From positions 18,251,419-18,315,418 of the forward strand of contig OZ020486.1 of assembly GCA_963971405.1 (NCBI GenBank): a stretch of DNA of 64,000 nt, written 5' to 3'. The notes under the pieces are model-generated. The model did no database searches. It was given only the letters and a program-made list of their open reading frames with translations, and had not been told where the DNA came from. Position numbers and translations under genes: made by a program. This DNA is from Psococerastis gibbosa (Eukaryota; Arthropoda; Insecta; Psocodea; Psocidae). Each line of letters begins with the position of its first letter. The first letter of the stretch is position 1. This document shows positions 57,001 to 64,000 of this stretch, piece after piece.

Positions 57001-59229
57001 TTTTGAATCCTGGAGCTGACTTTGTTGTGATCCTAGGGTGGCCATTGGCCACTATCTAAGGGCAGGTTCCTCTTATAAGCCTGCTGATATTTGGTATTAT
57101 TCCCTAACTATTGCATGGAATAGGAATGCGAGTCACCTGGTGTTCCGCTTATTCAAGTTTTCGAATAAACAAAGTGTTCCAAATGTCGTCCTATTGTTGT
57201 CGGGTAGTATATCGTATGCTAACGTGTTTTTTAATTTAATTGCAATTTCTCACTCACTGACGAGCGTGCCGCCCGCGGTGACATTGGACTGCTGTGCAGG
57301 TCCATCGGTTGGTGAACTATAACCACTGTTTCATTAATGGAAGGATGTGTTCGACTAGGTCAGCTATGCTCTAAAGGACCAAAATTGCAAAAGCGGATTT
57401 TCGTCGTAATGGCGTTCAATGATTTTCCCGCTGGCAAAAGTTTCAGGTTACCAATTATAATTTCATTGCCCCTGAAGACAAGAAGGCCCAAAATTAGATG
57501 CAAGTGCTCATTATTATTCGGTTTGTCTGTGTGAACGACGTGCTTGTCCGTGAATAGGGGCCTTTAAGAAGTGGTGACCGTGCACCAGGTATGGAATGAT
57601 GACGGAAGGGCCTGTGAATGACCTCCAGACAACCTTGACCCTGAGCATCTGCTTGTGGCTATGCAAACAATGCACTGCTACCATATGAGGGGTGGCTTGC
57701 TTGCCTTCACATCCATTTGGCCCTCTTCTGCGAGAATGAGGGAACCCCCCCCCCCCTCTCCCACCTGCTGGAGCTAGCGGATAAATTATGTCTCATTCGA
57801 GGATTTTTGTAGGAAATTATAGCACTTACCACCAACGTCCTTAACTGAATGCTGAATTTAGCTGCTATGACAGCTTGTATGTGACACCGACTCACCCATG
57901 TAAAACCACCATAAGAGGATGTGGAACGTACATGTTGCTCACCCCTGAATTATTCTGCTGTTATTGTTTCTTATTTAATTTACTAGGTAAGGTATAGAGA
58001 TTTGGTCCACTGAGGACTATGCCGACTACTTTATACACAATGTCACTGAGTATTTTAATTTTAATGTTTGATGTTGTAATTACTCTATTTAATGAACTTA
58101 ACGGAGGACTAAAATTTCACGCATTGTAATGTTCATAGAGTAATTGTACTTGTAGCGACAGAAAGTAAAAATACTCTGCGATATTTGCATGAAATAGTCC
58201 TCTACAACTTCCATAGAATAAATCTTTATAGCTTACGTGGTAACTTAAAAAAAAAAATAATAATAAATAACGGACTGACTTGCGTGATCCAGGGGTGACC
58301 AATGTCTACGTTCCATATCCTCATAGCCTACTACGTAATGTATTATACTCGTATTAACTACTGTACGTTGTTAAAATTTTACAAGGAATAAATCTCCCCA
58401 AGAAACCAATGAATACCCTGGACTCCCCCGTTTCCAGTTATACACATCTTCGTCTGTTAAACCTAACCTTACTGCTGTCAAAATGTGAAAACCCCCACTG
58501 TATTGCGTCTATTTTATAAAAATGTTTCATCCGGACCCCCTATTTGGAATCTAATTGCTCTAGGGAAAATAGTTGCAGCCTAAATAAACCCCTAGGACAA
58601 TCCCCCCCCTGAGAAATTTCTTATTCCGCGCCTGTCCCTGGGCAACCTCGTTGACCAGTGCGCTCCTGATAGCAGTTGGCCAAACATTCACCACCACCAT
58701 CTATCACAAATCCCAACCTAACGGCCCAAATGTCCGAAAGAATGCCGCGCCGAAAAAAAAAAATAGTTGTTATGGTTTATGTGCTATTTTGCTATTTATC
58801 AACATTTAAACTTGACATCATTCAAAATATAGTCCAGTGTACGATTATTTTGCTTAGCTAGTGCCGCGCATAATTCGAGTCAAGTCAACCATTTTGTTGT
58901 ATTCCTTCATTGTTTTGTGATTACTTGGTTGTTTTATTGTCGCGCAGTGCATATTTTCTTCCTGGGAAACCGACCTTGAAGTTGCTGTTAGGCATTATGC
59001 TTTCCATTTCAATGCATTGATTTAGGTTCAGCTTATTGTAAAGCCTGATTGACGATGGTAATAAAATAAAACTTAAGATACAACCGGACACCCCACTGGA
59101 CATTTCTCGTAAAAGTTCGCTCGGTAGGGCCGTAAGTGGGTAGTAGAAGATATTTCTCTACATTTTCACACATGTAGCCGACACGCAATACTTAATGGAG
59201 AAGGCATAATACGTTTTGTAAAATTACAC

Positions 59230-59470
59230 AGGGTCGAAGATGGCCAGGATGTCAGAGGATCCGCATTCCGAACAATATGTACAAAGCAAGAATGAAGAGA
59301 ACCAGACGGCACGAAACAGGCGGAAGGACGAACTAGAAAACGACCTCCGCGAGTTGGGAGTCCATAGATGGTGGAGCGTCAATCAAAACCGAGATGATTG
59401 GAGGAGCGTTGTTGAGCAGGCCATAGCCCTTCAAGGGCTGTAGAGTCAGAATAAGAAGAAGATGATGATC
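59230..59470 (+). mobile_element. LINE ORF2 C-terminal remnant with (AAG)/(ATG) tail
   Basis: The frame gives RRKDELENDLRELGVHRWWS, NQNRDDWRSVVEQAIALQGL and a stop, the standard C-terminus of CR1/RTE-type LINEs (DLRxLGVxxWxxxAxDRxxWRxxVxxAxxLxGL). An AAGAAGATGATGATG tail follows directly, abutting a family A repeat. Confidence 0.85.
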
Positions 59471-59471
59471 G

Positions 59472-60328
59472 TTATTGCTTTCCAATTTATACGTAGTATA
59501 AGGAAAGCTTTGTGATGGTCGAAATTTTCGATTCCGAGATTTCAACGGATTTACACGTTTTCAGGTCCCAGGAACCCAAAAAAGTGGTTTTTACGAAATG
59601 TCTGTCTGTCTGTCTGTCTGTCTGTGCATCGATTTCCGGGCAAACTACTCGGTCAATTTTGATGAAATTCGGCATGTAGGTTCACAAAAATCATACCTCG
59701 AGACCATTTTTTTTATTTGGGGCTAACTCAATTTGGGGGGGGGGGGGGTTTCATTCTCAAAAAATTCCAAAAAAACGTCTAAAAAAATTATTTCTCAAAA
59801 ACGGCTCCAACGATTTCTTTTAAATTCACATATATTCTAGTCGTTCTTAATGTTGATAAAATGCGGGGGGTCCCTTACCCCTTGATAGTTTGCTTCTGGG
59901 GGTAAAAAAATAAAAATAACTTAATTTTAATGAAAAATGACTAAAAAATAATATTTCTGCGAAACTTTTCTATCGATGATTTCTACCTTCAGGCATGTTT
60001 TAGGTGTTAAGTTGAGTAACGAAACCGGACAGTTGGCTTTCCCAAAAACCTATTTGCTTTTGCGCAAAAATTTTTTTTTTTTAAAAATGATAGAAACTTC
60101 ACGCTGAAATGCATTGCCTGCCCTGCCATTATTACTGTGTTGTAATGTGTTTTAAATATATTGAGGTTACCTCACCTCCAGTGACGTCAGGTGGACACCA
60201 CCCCCCCCCCCCCCAAGATATCCGAAATTTAACCGTAGGAAAATTATTTACCATGAAATTATTCATTTTCTCTCCCTACTAATTGATAAATTGGAACGCA
60301 TGTTCGAGTAAACTCGGACCGGTTCTTT
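59472..60328 (+). repeat. Family A repeat, copy 6 (full length)
   Basis: It runs from TTATTGCTTTCCAATTTATA with the hairpin, through the TCTG repeat, G run (59737), C run (60199) and ATCGATGATTTCTACCTTCA, to AAACTCGGACCGGTTCTTT. With copy 1 it defines the full 0.85-kb length. Confidence 0.93.
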
Positions 60329-60718
60329 TATTAGAATTTGGCTTTGTAGAACGAAATTTGTAGTGAGGTTCTCTGATTAGGCCGAAGAAAGAAAAGAAAA
60401 GTCCGAGGATTTACCGCGCTCATCTCAGATTCAAGCATAATGATGACAACATAAACTAACGTCATCCGTCCCATACCAGGTACGAAATTTTCTGTACCAT
60501 TTCTCTATTCAAGGAAAAATAAATAACTTGAAGGTTGTCATTTAATAAGGTTCAGTATGGAATGGCTGTGCCTAGCTTATTTCGAACATAACCAAGAACA
60601 AAATGCCAAGTATGAAATATTATGATTTTATACTATTTATTAAATTCTATATTAAATATACACAGTAATAAGAAATCCTTTTTTTATAGTTAAAGGTTAA
60701 TTGCATACAATTTAAATT

Positions 60719-61250
60719 AATGTATCCAATTAACCTCTTCAATCGCCTCCCTAAGTGTTTGTTATTGTTTCTAACGCCTGCTTGCAGCATTTCTGTTTTA
60801 AGACACCCTGTCAGCCTGGCGGGGGGAATGAGTCTGTTTGTTAACTTGAGGCACCCTAAGGGCAGACTCTTTCACCTCGGGGAAAGGGGAGTTGACTGAC
60901 AGGGTGGACCTCCTGTTTATAATAGATTCCCAACCACTTGGGGAACATGGTAAAGTCACACGATTAAATCGGAGGTGACCCGGGCTCGACACGCACGTAG
61001 ACTGACTGGTATAGTCTCAGCGCGTTATCATGTCCCACCACGTTCCCCTGCCAACGCTGTGCACACTACCAAGTTTGCCGCAGTTTGAAACAGGCTCTGC
61101 TTTCATGGATTCAACATGGTAAGGCCGTTGGCATCGCCTCTCTAAGTGACCACAAGTACTTGTGTCGAGTTATTATGACACGTCTCCGATCGTAAGGTGT
61201 GCAGAGACTCGCACAAGTACACGCACGCTTCTACCTTGCCACCGAAGTCG
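60719..61250 (-). repeat. SINE family E, copy 3, split by a nested retroposon
   Basis: In reverse it reads CGACTTCGGTGGCAAGGTAG, GTGCGAGTCTCTGCACACC, CGATCGGAGACGTGTC, then is interrupted and resumes GAAGAGGTTAATTGGATACA. Compare copy 2 at 48.5 kb. Confidence 0.82.
60758..61132 (-). mobile_element. Retroposon nested in SINE E, 16-bp target duplication
   Basis: ATCGCCTC(C/T)CTAAGTG lies at 60742-60757 and 61133-61148 (15 of 16). On the minus strand the 375-bp insert contains a tRNA-like section (AACGCGCTGAGACTATACCA, GTGTCGAGCCCGGGTCACC with a B-box-like centre) and ends AGAAACAATAACAAA. It probably represents another SINE family. Confidence 0.85.
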
Positions 61251-61591
61251 CATGGTGCATTTATGCGTTAAGTCGTAACAGCATTAACATGCGTTAATTT
61301 TACGCTACTCCATCTTTTAATTACTGCGTAGCCAAGAGCGTAGGTATATGAATGCTTAGGTTTGGTTTCTTGTGGTTAGCTTGTTAGTTATGATTTCGAT
61401 GTTAGTAATTCGACTCTTCTATTGTGGTTGAATATACCCCTCCTTACACTTTCCTGCTTTGCTCAACCTATTCTGGCTGCTTATAATAAAGTAATAACTA
61501 ATGCTCATGGATCTGTTTACTGCAAGCAATAATATAATGTATCAATTATTTCAATCTTGTATTGAAGGTGACATTATTTTTCACGCAAACA

Positions 61592-62244
61592 AAAGAACCG
61601 GTCCGAGTTCACTCGAACATGCTTTCCAATTTATCAATTAGTAGATAGAGATAATGAGTTACTTCGTAGTAACTAATTTTTCTAAAACCATTCTATCTAG
61701 TGTACGGCACACATTGTATTGGAGCGTTCATTTTCTATAATTTATTTAAAAAATAATTTTTTGGGAAAGCAACCTGTTCGGTTTTGTTACTCTATTTAAC
61801 ACCAAAAACATACTTGAAGGTAAAAGTCATCGATAGATAGGTTCCGCAGAAAAATTATTTTTTAGTCATTTTTCATGAAAATTGAGTTATTTTTTTTTCC
61901 CCAGAAGCAAATATAAATATATGTGAATTTAAAAGAAATCGTTGGAGACGTTTTTTTGAAGTTTTTTGAAAATAAAACCCCTCAAAATTGAGTTAGCCCA
62001 AAATAAAAATAAATGGTCCCGAGGTATGATTTTGGTAAACCTACATGCCAAATTTCATCAAAATCGACTGAGTAGTTTGCCCGGAAATCGATGAACAGAC
62101 AGAGCGACAGACAGACATTTTGTAAAAACCACTTTTTTTGGTTCCTGGTACCTCAAAACGTGTAAATCCGTTGAAATCTCGGAGTCGACAATGTTGACCA
62201 TCACAAAGCTTTCCTTATACTACGTATAAATTGGAAAGCAATAA
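61592..62244 (-). repeat. Family A repeat, copy 7
   Basis: It runs from AAAGAACCGGTCCGAGTTCA to CTTTCCTTATACTACGTATA and GGAAAGCAATAA. It lies in inverted orientation 1.3 kb from copy 6. Confidence 0.92.
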
Positions 62245-62923
62245 GTCCACATACATAGGCTGCGTCTTGCGAGTTACCTTACTTTGCGTTGCGCTTGTCA
62301 TCCGACATTCGAGTGCAATCCGGGGTAATTCAAGTTACACTACTTATTTCATTCATTCATTTAATTCACGGTGAGAATCAGTTTTTTTTATTCTTACTCC
62401 GAACTTAAGGTCCTACCAAGCTAACATTGAATGGATGTATGAAATGGGAATTAACAGAGGCATCCAGATATCAGCAAATATTGTATTATATACGAGGCTC
62501 CGAAATCAAAACCAAACTATTTTATTCAATTAACGCTAGGCTGTTTCCAGAAAACTCTCGATTTTACGATATATTTGTTCGCTAAATTAAATTAATTTCT
62601 GCATAAACTTACGACAGAAACATTCATTATCACAGCCAAACACTTGTTGATAAAAGTGGCTGCATGCTATTATTATTTTATTGATATTGCCTCGCACAAT
62701 CTATACTTGCAGCGGCCTGAAATAGTCCAGTAAAATGGGGGAAACCCTAGGGAATGGTACTAACTCACTGTTCCTCATGGCATTCATTCTCTACCTAAAA
62801 CTTAATTCATGGTCCCTTTTAAAAATAACATGCTCCCTTTCACTCGTAAGATGTTTTAGGTGTATGTACAAGTTGGTTGTAAAAATAATTGTGATTGATA
62901 CAGTATGTATACAATTGTCACGC

Positions 62924-63320
62924 TCAAACTGGAATGACGTCACGCTCAAAGTATTAAAGTGGCCATAAGTTTGGCTGTATCTGTTCGATTCACTGTGCCG
63001 ATAGCCATTGACAGAAAAATTAGGAAGCGCTGTAGCCCACGTGCCAAGTTTCTTGTAATAGAACTAGCGAACTTGGCTCGCGCGCTACAACGCTGCCTAA
63101 TTTTATCAATAGCTATTAGTATAATATTGAACCAATATGCCAAAATTGGACAAATGGAAAGTCATGGTCACGTTATAATGGGAAACTTGGCTCGTACGCT
63201 GCCGCGCTTCCTAATTTTTCTGTCAATCGATGTAATAGATTTGCTAACGATGCAAATCGAACAAATATAACAAAACTTATGGTCACTTTATACTTTGAGT
63301 GTGACTTTATTCCAGTTTGA
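62924..63320. mobile_element. Foldback element, about 400 bp with 150-bp arms
   Basis: The left arm (TCAAACTGGAATGACGTCAC, GCTCAAAGTATTAAAGTGGC, CATAAGTTTGGC, GACAGAAAAATTAGGAAGCG) is an imperfect inverted copy of the right arm (CGCTTCCTAATTTTTCTGTC, AACTTATGGTCACTTTATAC, ATTCCAGTTTGA). The interior repeats GCCAAGTTTC in several places. It is unrelated to the GGCGCC foldbacks. Confidence 0.82.
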
Positions 63321-63593
63321 ATGATGGCGGATGACTATTGTAGGCAATTTCAAGTTCATAAACTTTCATACACCTAAAACTTGTGAAAGGAAGTACGTTA
63401 TTTAAAAAAAAGGACGATGGTGACCTTTGACGTCGTTCGAAATAAGTCAAGTTCCGCCGGTCCGATCTTCTAACAGAGAATGCCACGAGGAACTTTTCTG
63501 TGAAAATTTAACCAATTTTACTGGACTAAAAGTCATTAACGACTTTATCCGTGGCGTCTCTATTGGTAATGTGCATAAAGATAACACTACAAC

Positions 63594-64000
63594 ATGGCGA
63601 CAATTCTAAACAAAGCCTTGCCCAATGGTTGTCGTCTGCATGTCTTATCTAACAGCCCTCTTGTTATTAAAAGCAAAAATCCAGGCTCAAATAGGTATAC
63701 CTTAATTTTGGTGTTGTTGCATGCTGAATGACAAATTGAACTCCGCAGTTGGAGACGAAACGTTTGCCGATAGCATCAAGACGACCATGCTATAATGGCA
63801 ATGTAAGTTGACTGATTTTGTCTGATTGTGTTTACTACAAAGTTGATTCTTTTTATGTGTACGGTCAAATAAAAATTTGCTGTACAAGGTGATTGTTTAC
63901 GACCAAGTGTATTCTTTTTACCTGTACGGCCAAATACAAATACCTTTACTAGATATCTCAAGCTGTTGTCATCTTACGGCGACGATCTGGCTGAAATGAA
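63594..64000 (+). CDS. Possible start of an unrecognised plus-strand gene (two candidate exons, cut by the window edge)
   Basis: Candidate exon 1 (63594-63694) starts with ATG in good context (ACAACATGG) and reads MATILNKALPNGCRLHVLSN, then SPLVIKSKNPGSN. It ends at a GTATAC donor-like site in phase 2. Candidate exon 2 starts after TTTACTAG at 63953 and, with that phase, reads on as RYLKLLSSYGDDLAEM to the window edge. The agreement of phase and the natural composition of both parts favour a real gene. I do not recognise the protein. A donor of the GTATAC type is weak, and both exons are short, so this remains tentative. Confidence 0.4.

Larger units (their letters stand above)
50961..63593. 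other. Repeat-rich region, no certain gene
   Basis: Unlisted content includes repeats shared between 17.4-17.7, 22.75-22.98, 52.07-52.25 and 57.9-58.3 kb (TGGAACGTAGA.., GTTGTAGAGGACTATTTCAT in reverse), a repeat shared by 19.45, 21.05 and 56.94 kb (GAGTTCTATATA.GAGAGAT), a (TAC)n run near 52.73 kb and poly-G/C runs at 56.75 and 57.74 kb. The 120-codon open frame at 54838-55200 has no recognisable domain. Confidence 0.5.

Noticed and set aside
59601-59625. CRISPR-like TCTG array
   Set aside because: A simple microsatellite within the family A repeat; no spacers.

Overview
The window is nuclear DNA of an invertebrate animal, most likely an arthropod. It is AT-rich. The genes are split by GT-AG introns, and most of the sequence is transposon remnants. 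The best clue to the lineage is a nuclear copy of mitochondrial ATP6 near 42.5-42.9 kb. It reads through only with the invertebrate mitochondrial code (AGA as Ser, ATA as Met, TGA as Trp). The species cannot be named from the sequence alone.

Two conserved genes are certain, and they lie head to head. On the minus strand (33-4256) are the first five coding exons of the conserved KIAA0930-type protein, which continues beyond the left edge. On the plus strand (4946-29292) is a complete gene for translation initiation factor eIF5B. It has 18 coding exons in consistent phase, about 1,130 residues, a lysine/glutamate-rich N-terminus, an intact GTPase centre and the full C-terminal domains, followed by an AATAAA signal. 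Only 689 bp separate the two start codons, so a shared bidirectional promoter is likely.

The eIF5B introns carry many insertions: a mariner with its middle deleted (intron 1), two copies of a foldback tRNA-derived retroposon with perfect 15-bp target duplications (introns 3 and 8), a LINE 3' end with poly(A) and a 13-bp duplication (intron 4), a CR1/RTE-like reverse transcriptase fragment (intron 7), and a long last intron of 8.7 kb.

From 29.6 to 64 kb no gene is certain. It holds a CpG-containing promoter-like block with NRF-1-like and YY1-like sites (36.4-36.7 kb), a perfect X-box-like motif (30.5 kb), one isolated well-bounded candidate coding exon (50.1 kb), and two phase-compatible candidate exons at the right edge (63.6 kb and 63.95 kb). 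The rest is a dense layer of transposons. These include foldback PIF/Harbinger-type elements with TAA duplications, hAT-type elements with 8-bp duplications, a three-level nest at 40.3-42.3 kb, a Tc1-like pseudogene, several SINE families, and seven copies of a 0.5-0.9 kb repeat with hairpin ends.
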